In this document: piece after piece, positions 33,796 through 42,424 of the stretch | Layout: each line of letters begins with the position of its first letter | Position numbering within the stretch: position 1 is the stretch's first letter | Source: Melioribacter roseus | GTDB lineage: Bacteria; Bacteroidota; Ignavibacteria; Ignavibacteriales; Melioribacteraceae | Length of the DNA: 45,851 bases | Reading direction: 5' to 3' | Assembly (NCBI GenBank): GCA_020722005.1 | Contig: DYLP01000020.1 | Coordinates: 1-45,851, forward strand | Position numbers and translations under genes: made by a program | Notes under the pieces: generated by a model | Seen by the model: only the letters and a program-made list of their open reading frames with translations | What the model was told of the DNA's origin: nothing | Databases searched by the model: none

Positions 33796-35232
33796 TTACA
33801 TTTCCGGTACTTTACCCAATATGTTTTCCACTGTCATTTCAACGACTTTGCCCAAATTCAGTTTTTTAATTCCTTCAGCAATTCTCGACTTATCTCCAAC
33901 AACAACTACTATCATTTTGTCTGGCTTAATATATTTTTCTGCGGCACTTTTTACCTCTTCGTCTTTGACAGAAAGAATTTTATCGATATACTGATTAAAA
34001 TAGTCTTTCGACAGATTGTAATAGACTAATTCTTCCACCTCCCCTGCAATACCCGCAACTGTTTGGAAATTATTTGGATAACCGAGAGCGGTATAATTTT
34101 TTGCTCTGTCTATCTCTTCCTGAGAAATCGCCTGACGAATGCCATTTAACTCCTTGAAAAATTCCTGTAACGCTTTGTCTGTCACATCAGTTTGTACCGA
34201 CGAATAAGCAATAAAATACCCAGCGACTGGACGCAATACAAATCTGGAACCAGCACCATAAGTATAACCATGTTCTTCTCTCAAATTATTATTTAATCGG
34301 GATGTAAAAGAGCCACCTAGAATTGTGTTCATTACATTGATCGAATAATAATCCTGCGTAGTACGCGAAGGGGCAATATCTCCTAAATAAATAACCGACT
34401 GCGCGGCTCCTGGTTTATCTATCAAAAATATTTTACCTGAGTTAACGTTCTCTGGCATTTCGATTTTATACTCAACTTTTCCTTTTTTACTCCAGCCAGC
34501 GAAATATTCACTTAATAATTTTTCTAGTCCACTTTTATCAATATCTCCGACAGCTACAATGAACGAATTTCCCGGCAAAAAATATCGATTGTAATAATCG
34601 ACAATATCCTCCCGTGTAATTTTTTTAATTGATTTTTCTGTACCGATTTCTGCTCTGCCGTAAGGATGACTTCCGAACAACAATTTATTAAATGCTACTC
34701 TGGCAATTTCATTCGGTTGGTCGTGCCACTGCATTAAATTGGTAAGCCGTTCTTTTTTTAATCTAATTAATTCAGCTTCTGGGAAATCTGGTTTTAGTAA
34801 TATTTTACTGAATATTTTGAGAGCGTCATTGATTTTTGATACAGGAACATTCAAGCTGAGGTTCGAAGTAAAAAGAGAAGAACTGATATTAAGATTAGCC
34901 CCAAGGAAATCGATTTCATCTGCAATTTGGAGTGCATTCATTCCATCGGCACCTTCGTCGAGCATGTCGAATACAATATCGGCAAGTCCTTCCTTGCCGT
35001 CAGGATCGTTCAAAGAGCCGGTTTTTAAAATTAGGTTCAACTGAATGAGAGGTACCTGATGCTTTTCCATCAGATAAACTTTCAAACCGTTTGTGAGTGT
35101 GAATTCCTGAACGGCGGGAAGTTGCAAGCTTTTCGGAGGAGACAATTTCGGAGGCTTGGTTCTGTCTGCTTTTTGTGCATTTAGATTTAACGCCGTCAGT
35201 ATAATTACGAAAGCCATCATTAATTTTTTCAT
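33796..35232 (-). CDS. M16-family peptidase-like protein without zinc motif (partner subunit)
   Basis: The start at 35232 gives a signal peptide (MKKLMMAFVIILTALNLNAQ) and about 478 aa. Earlier in-frame codons overlap the preceding gene. The M16 fold is clear (FTLTNGLKVYLMEKHQVPLI; DYYNRYFLPGNSFIVAVGDI; LREEHGYTYGAGS), but where active members have HxxEH this protein reads GLADIVFDMLDEGADG, with no zinc ligands. It should be the non-catalytic half of a two-chain M16 peptidase with the active subunit encoded immediately upstream, one base apart. Confidence 0.9.
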   Translation of the reverse strand: MKKLMMAFVIILTALNLNAQKADRTKPPKLSPPKSLQLPAVQEFTLTNGLKVYLMEKHQVPLIQLNLILKTGSLNDPDGKEGLADIVFDMLDEGADGMNALQIADEIDFLGANLNISSSLFTSNLSLNVPVSKINDALKIFSKILLKPDFPEAELIRLKKERLTNLMQWHDQPNEIARVAFNKLLFGSHPYGRAEIGTEKSIKKITREDIVDYYNRYFLPGNSFIVAVGDIDKSGLEKLLSEYFAGWSKKGKVEYKIEMPENVNSGKIFLIDKPGAAQSVIYLGDIAPSRTTQDYYSINVMNTILGGSFTSRLNNNLREEHGYTYGAGSRFVLRPVAGYFIAYSSVQTDVTDKALQEFFKELNGIRQAISQEEIDRAKNYTALGYPNNFQTVAGIAGEVEELVYYNLSKDYFNQYIDKILSVKDEEVKSAAEKYIKPDKMIVVVVGDKSRIAEGIKKLNLGKVVEMTVENILGKVPEM

Positions 35233-35233
35233 C

Positions 35234-36598
35234 TTATTTCCTCTCCTTGATCTCATCGGCTGCAAGTTCTGTTTTCCCTTTGGGTACGATGCTTAAAACA
35301 ACTTTCCCATGTTTCTTGAGAAAAACACTTGCTGCATTTTTCAGATCGTCAGTACTGAGCGACTTATAACGGTTAAAATCCTCGTTAGCATAATCCGGAT
35401 TGTTTGCGTAATAAAAGTATTCGTTTAATTGATTGGCTTTACCGCGAAAGCCGCCTGGCTTTTCCAGATTCCTTAGAAAGGAAGCTTCGTATTGATTAAT
35501 TGCACGTTGCAATTCTCTTTCGGTTGGTTTTTCGGATTTCAGTTTTTCAATTTCTTCTTCTATAACCGATTTGATTTCATTTAAATTGTGACCTGTTCGC
35601 GCCGTAGCTACAATAAAGAACTGCGAGGATAATTTTGACGAGCTTTGAAATGCCGATACATCCTGAGCTATTTGGAGGTCATATACCAATCTTTTATACA
35701 GTCTCGAATTTTTGCCGCCTGCCAGAATATTTGCCAGCACGTCCATTTCTGCGTCGCCCGGCGAGAAACGCGGTGGCGTTATCCAGGTCATATAGAGTCT
35801 GGGAAGTTGAACTCTGTCCTCCAACGTAACGAACTTATTTTCGTTCAGTACAGCCGCAGCGGGATTCAACGGCGGAACGGGCTTGCCTTCCGGAATTTCT
35901 CCGAACCATTTTTCAACCAACTTTAGAGTTTCTTCCGTGTCGATATCTCCTGCAATAACAAGCGAAGCGTTGTTCGGTACATAATAAGTTCTGAAGAATT
36001 CGACTACGTCTTCATAAGCAGCGGCATCGAGGTCTGCCATCGATCCGATAACAGGCCAAGAATAAGGATGTCCTTCCGGATATAAATTTTTATAGATTGT
36101 CTCCCATGCAAGTCCGTAAGGTCTGTTTTCGTAGCTCTGTCTTCTCTCGTTTTTTACAACTTCTCTCTGCCCGTTTACTTTTTCGGGAGTCATTGCGTCG
36201 AGCAGATATCCCATTCGATCTGATTCTAAAAAGAGTGCGAGTTCAAGTGCATTCGACGGAATATCTTCGTAGTAATTAGTTCTGTCTTCAGTAGTCGATC
36301 CGTTATTTTGTCCGCCCGCAGCTTCGAGCAATTTGTCGAATTCGCCTTCTTTAACATTTTTTGAACCTTCGAACATAATGTGTTCGAAAAGATGTGCAAA
36401 TCCGGTTCTGCCCGGTTTTTCATATCCGGAACCAACATGATACCAGATATTGACAGAAACCGTGGGAGTTGTATGATCTTCGTGCAGTATGACATTCAAC
36501 CCGTTTGGTAATTGATAATGAGTATAAGGAATTTTAATCTGAGCCGACACTGCCGAGTGAACGACAAGCATTGTAATTAACAAAATAAATTTTTTCAT
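35234..36598 (-). CDS. Secreted M16-family zinc metallopeptidase (active subunit)
   Basis: This 454-aa protein has a signal peptide (MKKFILLITMLVVHSAVSAQ) and the inverted zinc motif HxxEH at residues 69-73 (GFAHLFEHIMFEGS), with a downstream glutamate region VVKNERRQSYENRPYG. The C-terminal M16 half follows with LVYDLQIAQDVSAFQSS. It should degrade peptides in the periplasm or at the cell surface. The downstream gene encodes the zinc-less partner, and together they match the heterodimeric arrangement known for bacterial M16B pairs. It lies 11 nt after the cupin gene. Confidence 0.93.
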   Translation of the reverse strand: MKKFILLITMLVVHSAVSAQIKIPYTHYQLPNGLNVILHEDHTTPTVSVNIWYHVGSGYEKPGRTGFAHLFEHIMFEGSKNVKEGEFDKLLEAAGGQNNGSTTEDRTNYYEDIPSNALELALFLESDRMGYLLDAMTPEKVNGQREVVKNERRQSYENRPYGLAWETIYKNLYPEGHPYSWPVIGSMADLDAAAYEDVVEFFRTYYVPNNASLVIAGDIDTEETLKLVEKWFGEIPEGKPVPPLNPAAAVLNENKFVTLEDRVQLPRLYMTWITPPRFSPGDAEMDVLANILAGGKNSRLYKRLVYDLQIAQDVSAFQSSSKLSSQFFIVATARTGHNLNEIKSVIEEEIEKLKSEKPTERELQRAINQYEASFLRNLEKPGGFRGKANQLNEYFYYANNPDYANEDFNRYKSLSTDDLKNAASVFLKKHGKVVLSIVPKGKTELAADEIKERK

Positions 36599-36609
36599 TT
36601 CCGACCTTA

Positions 36610-36957
36610 TTATTTGATAAAATCTTTTCTGTAAGGATTGAAGACATCGATAAGGGAACTATCTTCGAGTGCAAGAACGGAATGATTTAGATTAGGTTGG
36701 ACGAAGAATACATCGCCGGCTTTGAGAACTCTTTTTTCGCCTTCGATTTCTACTTCGAATGAACCTTTTACAATGTAAGAGATTTGTTTGTGCGGGTGTT
36801 TATGAGTATATCCCACTGCACCTTTATCGAATTCAACCAGAACTAACATCAGGTCCTTGTCGTAGCCGAGAATCTTTCTTTTAACACCCTCACCGACATT
36901 CTCCCATTGATAATTACTATTTTCGATGAATCCAGTTATTCCGAAATCTTTTTCCAT
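36610..36957 (-). CDS. kdgF: KdgF-like cupin protein
   Basis: This 115-aa single-domain cupin has metal ligands in GYTHKHPHKQISYIVKGSFE and NLNHSVLALED, and ends SSLIDVFNPYRKDF. The sequence strongly recalls KdgF, which turns 4,5-unsaturated galacturonate into the linear ketouronate during pectin or alginate use. There is no signal peptide, so it acts in the cytoplasm. It sits between a regulator and M16 peptidase genes rather than with the pectate lyase cassette 8 kb away. A general sugar- or metal-binding cupin remains possible. Confidence 0.7.
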   Translation of the reverse strand: MEKDFGITGFIENSNYQWENVGEGVKRKILGYDKDLMLVLVEFDKGAVGYTHKHPHKQISYIVKGSFEVEIEGEKRVLKAGDVFFVQPNLNHSVLALEDSSLIDVFNPYRKDFIK

Positions 36958-36971
36958 AACAAACTCTTATT

Positions 36972-38351
36972 TTATGATAAATTTTCATCTTCCTGTGACA
37001 ATTTTGTGGAAATATTCAAATCGTCCATTTTTCTGTAGAGCGACGATAGTCCAATTTCGAGTGCTTTGGCTACTTCGTCTTTATTGTAATCGTATTTTTT
37101 CATCACTTTAAGAATATGTTCGCGTTCAAAGCTTCGCGTCGCATCTTTGAGCGAGTCGGGATAGTCGTGCGCCATCGGCACGCCTTTAAGATACTCGGAC
37201 AAATTTTCGACGGTAATCAATTCCTTGCTGCTAAAAATAATTGCTCTTTCAATAACGTTTTCAAGCTCTCTTACCCCGCCGGGCCATTCATGATTCAACA
37301 GAATACGCATTGTATCGTTATCCGTTCCAATTATCTTTTTTCCCATTTCCTTGCTGTACTTCTCGATAAAATGATTAACGAGCAATGGGATATCTTCTTT
37401 CCTTTCGCTTAAGGACGGAAGGTTAATTTCAACTACGTTCAAGCGATAATAAAGGTCTTCCCTGAAGTCGCCTGTTTTTGTTTTTTCGTAAAGATTCTGG
37501 TTTGTAGCTGCAATAATTCTAACGTCGGTACTGACAGGCTTAACTCCACCTACGGGAATAAACGCCCTGTCTTCGATTGCCCTGAGGAGCTTAACTTGCA
37601 TATTCAAAGGGAGGTCACCAATTTCGTCGAGGAAAAGGGTTCCACCGTCAGCAACTTTGAAAAGTCCAATTTTGTCTTCCGTTGCGCCTGTAAACGAGCC
37701 TTTTTTATGACCGAACAATTCGCTTTCGATCAGATTTTCTGAAATTGCACCGCAGTTAATCGGCAGGAAGACCTTGTCCCTTCTGTTACTGTTATAATGA
37801 ATTGCCTTAGCAACAAGTTCTTTACCCGTACCACTTTTACCGATGATAAGGACATTACTGTTTGTAGGAGCAACTTGAGTAATAATCGAAAAAACTTTGC
37901 GCATCGGCTCGCTTTTACCTATTAAGTTACTAAAATCGGCTTCGGTCGATATCCGTTGCCTGAGAGATTTATTTTCAAATGCAAGGTTTTTATAGTCGAG
38001 GAGTCGTTTTATTCTAATAATCAAATCGTCAAATTCCACCGGTTTAATCAAATAATCGTAAGCTCCCTGACGCAATGCGTCGATGGCAGTATTAACCGAC
38101 GCATATGCCGTCATTATCACAAAAAAGGTTTCTGGAGAAATTTTCGACGCCTGTTCGAGTAATTGAATACCATCAATTTTGGGCATCTTTATATCTGTAA
38201 TGACAATATCGTATTTATCAGATTTAATTTTTTCAAGAGCTTCTTCGCCGTCACCAACCACGTCGGTCGTATAACCTTCGTCCTCAAGAACCATTTTCAA
38301 CGAATCTCTAATTGGTTTTTCATCGTCAGCAATTAAAATTCTTACAGCCAT
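36972..38351 (-). CDS. Sigma-54-dependent NtrC-family response regulator
   Basis: This 459-aa protein has a receiver domain (Asp53 in IVITDIKMPKIDG), an AAA+ domain with Walker A IGKSGTGKELVAKAIH, the sigma-54 contact loop as GSFTGA (usual form GAFTGA), DEIGDLPL and the R-finger region, and a Fis-type HTH at the C-terminus (KDEVAKALEIGLSSLYRKM). It should activate sigma-54 promoters when phosphorylated by the kinase encoded 4 nt upstream. Targets are not visible, and no clear sigma-54 promoter was found by eye. Confidence 0.95.
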   Translation of the reverse strand: MAVRILIADDEKPIRDSLKMVLEDEGYTTDVVGDGEEALEKIKSDKYDIVITDIKMPKIDGIQLLEQASKISPETFFVIMTAYASVNTAIDALRQGAYDYLIKPVEFDDLIIRIKRLLDYKNLAFENKSLRQRISTEADFSNLIGKSEPMRKVFSIITQVAPTNSNVLIIGKSGTGKELVAKAIHYNSNRRDKVFLPINCGAISENLIESELFGHKKGSFTGATEDKIGLFKVADGGTLFLDEIGDLPLNMQVKLLRAIEDRAFIPVGGVKPVSTDVRIIAATNQNLYEKTKTGDFREDLYYRLNVVEINLPSLSERKEDIPLLVNHFIEKYSKEMGKKIIGTDNDTMRILLNHEWPGGVRELENVIERAIIFSSKELITVENLSEYLKGVPMAHDYPDSLKDATRSFEREHILKVMKKYDYNKDEVAKALEIGLSSLYRKMDDLNISTKLSQEDENLS

Positions 38352-38355
38352 AAAT

Positions 38356-39870
38356 TTACCTCATAATGCTTTTAGTATTTTCTTTTATTGGAATTTTAAC
38401 CGTGAATGTACTTCCTTCGTTCAATTTACTTTTGACGGTTATTTCTCCATTGTACTGTTTAATTATACCGTAACTGACCGATAGTCCGAGTCCGGTACCT
38501 TTACCAACTTCTTTAGTTGTAAAGAAGGGGTCGAAAATTTGTTTGAGTGTATTTTCGTCCATACCGCAGCCATCGTCCGAAAAATGGACATAAATAAAAT
38601 CATCATCGTAATCAGATTTAACCGTAATGCGACCATTGCCTTCGATGGCGTCGAGTGCATTAATCAAAATGTTTACAAACACCTGGAGTATCTGGTCTGT
38701 TGCTACATTAATTCTCGGTAGCGATTCTTTTAAGTCGGTATCGAATTTCACTTTCTTGACTCGCTTATCGTATTTGACAATTCCCAATGCGGTTTTAATA
38801 ATATCAGAAATGTCGCTCATCGACTTTTCGTAACTCGGCGGTCTCGAAAAGTCTACCAGTTCCCTCACAATTTTGGAAATTCTGTCGATGTTTTCTTTGA
38901 TGTTTGACAATTGTTCGGTGAAAAAGGGATCTTTACTTTTTCGTTGAAGAATTTGAACCAGAGAGGAGATCGAAGCCAGTGGATTTCCAATTTCGTGTGC
39001 GACGCCAGCAGCAAGCTGTCCAATTACTGCTAATTTTTCCGATTGATCAATTTGAGCCTGCAATTTTTTGAATTCGGTAAAATCCTTTATAATTATCGAC
39101 CTGCCCGCATAATTACCATTACTGCCCGGCAATTTCGACACACTCAGTTTTACGCTCAATATCCTACCATCCTTTGTTCTTCGCTCGGTATCAAGAATTT
39201 TGGTAGCACCTTCTTTAACTTCTTTTTGAATCTTCTTTAATTCATCTTGATACTTTTTTCCTTCCGGTAATAAAAACGAGGACGGTTTACCGATAATTTC
39301 TTTTTCTGTATAACCGAAAATTCTCTCAGCTCCTTTATTCCAGGCTATAAAAGTTTCGTTTTCGTCAACCATCATTATGGCAGAATCGGAAGTGTGGAGG
39401 ATGTTCTTAAGATATTGCTGACTCAATTCAAGTTTTGAAGCCAGACGATCGCGGTCATATTTTAACTCGTTCATTTTGGCTTCCTGATGGAGCATGCTGT
39501 AGCGAGCAAAGAGTTGCTCTATAATCTCGTCGATAAATCCAAGCAGTATTATTGGGTCATTAGGACCTGCCTGTTCCGCTTCGATAATATTCAGTATTGC
39601 ATACCTGCCCTGACTGAAAAGTTGACTTACATCGATTAGACTCATCTTCAGATTCGAACACAGAGTATATATTTCAATCAGGTAGAGATCTGCAATTTTA
39701 TAATCGCCTTCTTCCAGAACATCAATAAATGTAAGCAAAGAACTTTCTGTAAACGTTTCAATTTGCGAAGCAGAAAGTTTATCTTTGAATAGTTGTTTTA
39801 ATTTGGCAGCCCAATTTGTAGCAATTTCCTTGAAATGCTTTTTGAGAAATTCAATTAATAGCTTTTTCAT
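38356..39870 (-). CDS. Soluble PAS-domain sensor histidine kinase
   Basis: This 504-aa kinase lacks clear membrane segments. Residues 1-130 form a helical region resembling RsbRD-type N-terminal domains. A PAS domain spans about 150-268 (SDSAIMMVDENETFIAWNKG; GRSIIIKDFTEFKKL). The HisKA H-box is VAHEIGNPLASISS with His292. The ATPase has the N-box FVNILINALDAIE, SDDGCGMDEN and GKGTGLGLSVSYGII. It is directly followed by the NtrC-type regulator, the usual NtrB/NtrC-like order. The cue is unknown but should be cytoplasmic. Confidence 0.93.
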   Translation of the reverse strand: MKKLLIEFLKKHFKEIATNWAAKLKQLFKDKLSASQIETFTESSLLTFIDVLEEGDYKIADLYLIEIYTLCSNLKMSLIDVSQLFSQGRYAILNIIEAEQAGPNDPIILLGFIDEIIEQLFARYSMLHQEAKMNELKYDRDRLASKLELSQQYLKNILHTSDSAIMMVDENETFIAWNKGAERIFGYTEKEIIGKPSSFLLPEGKKYQDELKKIQKEVKEGATKILDTERRTKDGRILSVKLSVSKLPGSNGNYAGRSIIIKDFTEFKKLQAQIDQSEKLAVIGQLAAGVAHEIGNPLASISSLVQILQRKSKDPFFTEQLSNIKENIDRISKIVRELVDFSRPPSYEKSMSDISDIIKTALGIVKYDKRVKKVKFDTDLKESLPRINVATDQILQVFVNILINALDAIEGNGRITVKSDYDDDFIYVHFSDDGCGMDENTLKQIFDPFFTTKEVGKGTGLGLSVSYGIIKQYNGEITVKSKLNEGSTFTVKIPIKENTKSIMR

Positions 39871-39917
39871 TGTATCTATTTTACCGTGTCTACGTATTAA
39901 ATCGATTTACAAAGATA

Positions 39918-39954
39918 TATAAAGGCTCGGTTAATATAAAGGCGAGTATAAAGG
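39918..39954 (+). promoter_or_regulatory. Three TATAAAGG repeats in a divergent gap
   Basis: TATAAAGG occurs at 39918, 39935 and 39947, with a related TATAAAAA at 39977, in the short gap between the kinase (minus) and the MuiA-like gene (plus). Spacing is 17 and 12 nt. It could be a binding-site cluster or simple low-complexity sequence. Confidence 0.4.
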
Positions 39955-40005
39955 AACCGCTTGAGAAAAAACCGGGTATAAAAAACAACATCTTAGAGGC
40001 AAAGT

Positions 40006-41577
40006 ATGAAACGATTACTTTTTTTATTACCTACATTTTTCATCAGTATTAATCTTTTTCCCGCCGAGTCAATAAAAACAAATCTTAAAGAAGTTAAAGT
40101 CTACACCAGCGGAGCAGAATTAAAACATACAGCAGTACTTCAGCTTAAGAAAGGCGAAAATGTAATTTTTTTGGAAGGACTTGCCGGCGACTTTGACCAG
40201 AGCAGCGTCAACATCAAAATTGAAGGCGACGTCACGATTCTTTCGTTAACCAGAGAAATTAACTATCTGAAAAATAACTTCACAAACGACAGGATTAAAA
40301 ATCTGGAAGATTCTTTGAAAATTTTCGAAGATAAATTAAAAGCTAATTACGACAGGTCTGAAATTCTAAAAGCCCAATGGGAATTGCTCCTCGCAAACAA
40401 AGAAATAAAAGAAGGCAACGTTTCCCTTTTGATCGACAATATTAAAAAATTAGGAAGTTACTACGGAGAACGACTCTCCGAAATTAAATCCGAGTTACGA
40501 AAAATTGACAATCAAAATGAGACGATTCAAAGCAACATCGATAGATTAAAAAAACAAATTGAATATCTTAAAGATACACGCCCGCAACACGAATTAAAAA
40601 TTGTATTCCTCTCGCCCTCCGCACGGAATACCGCAATTGATGTATCATATATGATAAACGATGCTGGCTGGAGACCAAACTACGACATAAGAATAAACAA
40701 TTTGCAGGAATCTCCTACTATCTCATACAAAGCTGATATACGGCAGCGGAGCGGCATCGATTGGAATAATGTCAAAATAATTTTGTCTACACGAAATCCA
40801 CAACGAAGCAATATAAAACCGGAGCTGCCTCCTTGGATGGTCGACTTTAAAGAAGAGCCGATTTACTACAAAGCGGCTCCAAAATTAAAAAGAGAAAATG
40901 CTGCAATGGTAACCGAAAATCTCCTTAACGAAACAGTTATTGATCAAACTTTCAGGCAGGAACAAAACATACTTACAACTGACTTCATACCTGCATTAAA
41001 CTATACGATTCCGTCGGATGGCATACCACATTCCGTTATGATAAATAATTTTGGGCTTGAGGCTTTTTATAAATTTTATGCAATACCGAAATACGACGAA
41101 AATGCATTTTTAGTTATTGATTTAATCAACTGGAAAAAATTCGATTTGCTCAGCGGCGAAGTTAATATTTATCTCGAGAACAGTTATATCGGGAAAACCT
41201 ACATCCATACAGATATTGCAACAGACACACTTCAAATTTCGGCAGGAAGAGACCAGTCGATAATTACCGGTAGAAAATTAATAAGGGATTATAAAGAAGG
41301 TAAATTCCTGAGCAAAAATGTTGTACGTAGATTTACATACGAATTATCATTGAGCAATAAGAAACAGGTTCCAGTCGAAGTTATATTGCAGGATAACATT
41401 CCAGTGTCAAAAAACGAAGATATTAAAGTAGAACTCATTGATAACAGCGGGGCAAGCTTTGATGCATCTACTGGTATTCTCGAATGGAAAGTAAAACTGT
41501 ATCCTGAAGAGACAAAAACAATTAGTTATACTTTTTCCGTTCAGTATCCTGGTGATAAAATCATTCCGGGTTTATAG
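40006..41577 (+). CDS. MuiA-like protein (DUF4140/DUF4139)
   Basis: This 523-aa protein has a signal peptide (MKRLLFLLPTFFISINLFPA), an N-terminal DUF4140 region (LKEVKVYTSGAELKHTAVLQ), a coiled-coil segment around residues 85-200 rich in Lys/Glu, and a C-terminal DUF4139 beta domain (DVSYMINDAGWRPNYDIRIN; QRSGIDWNNVKIILSTRNPQ). The family is often named mucoidy inhibitor A, but its biochemical role is not known. It is exported. A strong terminator follows at 41587-41640. Confidence 0.85.
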   Translation: MKRLLFLLPTFFISINLFPAESIKTNLKEVKVYTSGAELKHTAVLQLKKGENVIFLEGLAGDFDQSSVNIKIEGDVTILSLTREINYLKNNFTNDRIKNLEDSLKIFEDKLKANYDRSEILKAQWELLLANKEIKEGNVSLLIDNIKKLGSYYGERLSEIKSELRKIDNQNETIQSNIDRLKKQIEYLKDTRPQHELKIVFLSPSARNTAIDVSYMINDAGWRPNYDIRINNLQESPTISYKADIRQRSGIDWNNVKIILSTRNPQRSNIKPELPPWMVDFKEEPIYYKAAPKLKRENAAMVTENLLNETVIDQTFRQEQNILTTDFIPALNYTIPSDGIPHSVMINNFGLEAFYKFYAIPKYDENAFLVIDLINWKKFDLLSGEVNIYLENSYIGKTYIHTDIATDTLQISAGRDQSIITGRKLIRDYKEGKFLSKNVVRRFTYELSLSNKKQVPVEVILQDNIPVSKNEDIKVELIDNSGASFDASTGILEWKVKLYPEETKTISYTFSVQYPGDKIIPGL

Positions 41578-41586
41578 TTTTTAATG

Positions 41587-41640
41587 AAAACAGCCTGCCA
41601 AAATTTTATCGAAAAATTTTTCCGAGCAGGCTGTTTTTCT
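41587..41640. terminator. Intrinsic terminator between convergent genes
   Basis: AAAACAGCCTGC (41587-41598) pairs with GCAGGCTGTTTT (41626-41637), followed by TCTTTTT. The symmetric A/T flanks allow it to act for the MuiA-like gene and for the convergent desaturase gene. Confidence 0.88.
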
Positions 41641-42409
41641 TTTTATTAAATGGTCTAAAGGCGTAAATGAATTGCAGGAAGTAGTTATTTGGGAAAAAAG
41701 TTTTTAAGCCGTATTGCTCGGCTTTGTTGCCGGGCAGAAATGCAGAATCGAAAAGCCAATCCCATATAGCAAGCTTAGTTGAAAAATTCCGATTTCTGCC
41801 TTTACCGGTAGTGTGATGCCATCGATGCATCTCGGGTCCGTTGATTATATATTGTAACCAACCTGTATGGACATTCAAGTTGGAATGGATATACATTCCC
41901 CAGACAGCGCTAATGACACCTTTGTAAGCAATTACTTCCGGGGGAGAGCCAAGCAATACGATTGGCATAAATTCTACAGTTTGATTTATAAGAATTTCGA
42001 ATGCATGGCTACGCGAACCGGAAAGCCAATCTACTTTTTCAGGCGAATGATGAGCTTCGTGGAGTCGCCATAAAAATTTATTCCGATGCTGCCATCTGTG
42101 CATCCAGTAGATATAAAAATCGTGCGTTACGGTAAAAAAGATCAATTGAATCCATATGGGTACATTGGCAAACAAGCCGAAGCGCGACAAGCCGCTTGCA
42201 CTATCAACTTCCTTAATGATTACGGTAAAGATAAAAATACCGAGCAGATAGCTCTGAGCTATTGTATATAATGCAAGATCATCAAAAAATCCTTTGCGTA
42301 AAATTTCCTGCCCTTTATTGTAGGGAAATATTCGTTCGAGTATAACAAACAAAATGGCTGCAGTAATAATAATCAGATACGATATTAATTCATAATACTC
42401 AAAATCCAT
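41606..42409 (-). CDS. Sterol desaturase / fatty-acid hydroxylase family membrane protein
   Basis: This 267-aa membrane protein has four or more hydrophobic helices and the eight-histidine di-iron motifs: HDFYIYWMHRWQH, RLHEAHHSPEKVDW and GPEMHRWHHTTG. The family hydroxylates or desaturates lipids with oxygen. The lipid substrate is unknown. The stop lies inside the terminator hairpin at 41606. The gene starts 15 nt after the GH97 stop and is probably the last gene of the nonulosonate/GH97 operon. Confidence 0.88.
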   Translation of the reverse strand: MDFEYYELISYLIIITAAILFVILERIFPYNKGQEILRKGFFDDLALYTIAQSYLLGIFIFTVIIKEVDSASGLSRFGLFANVPIWIQLIFFTVTHDFYIYWMHRWQHRNKFLWRLHEAHHSPEKVDWLSGSRSHAFEILINQTVEFMPIVLLGSPPEVIAYKGVISAVWGMYIHSNLNVHTGWLQYIINGPEMHRWHHTTGKGRNRNFSTKLAIWDWLFDSAFLPGNKAEQYGLKTFFPNNYFLQFIYAFRPFNKKKNSLLGKIFR

Positions 42410-42424
42410 AACTCTAAAAAGATT

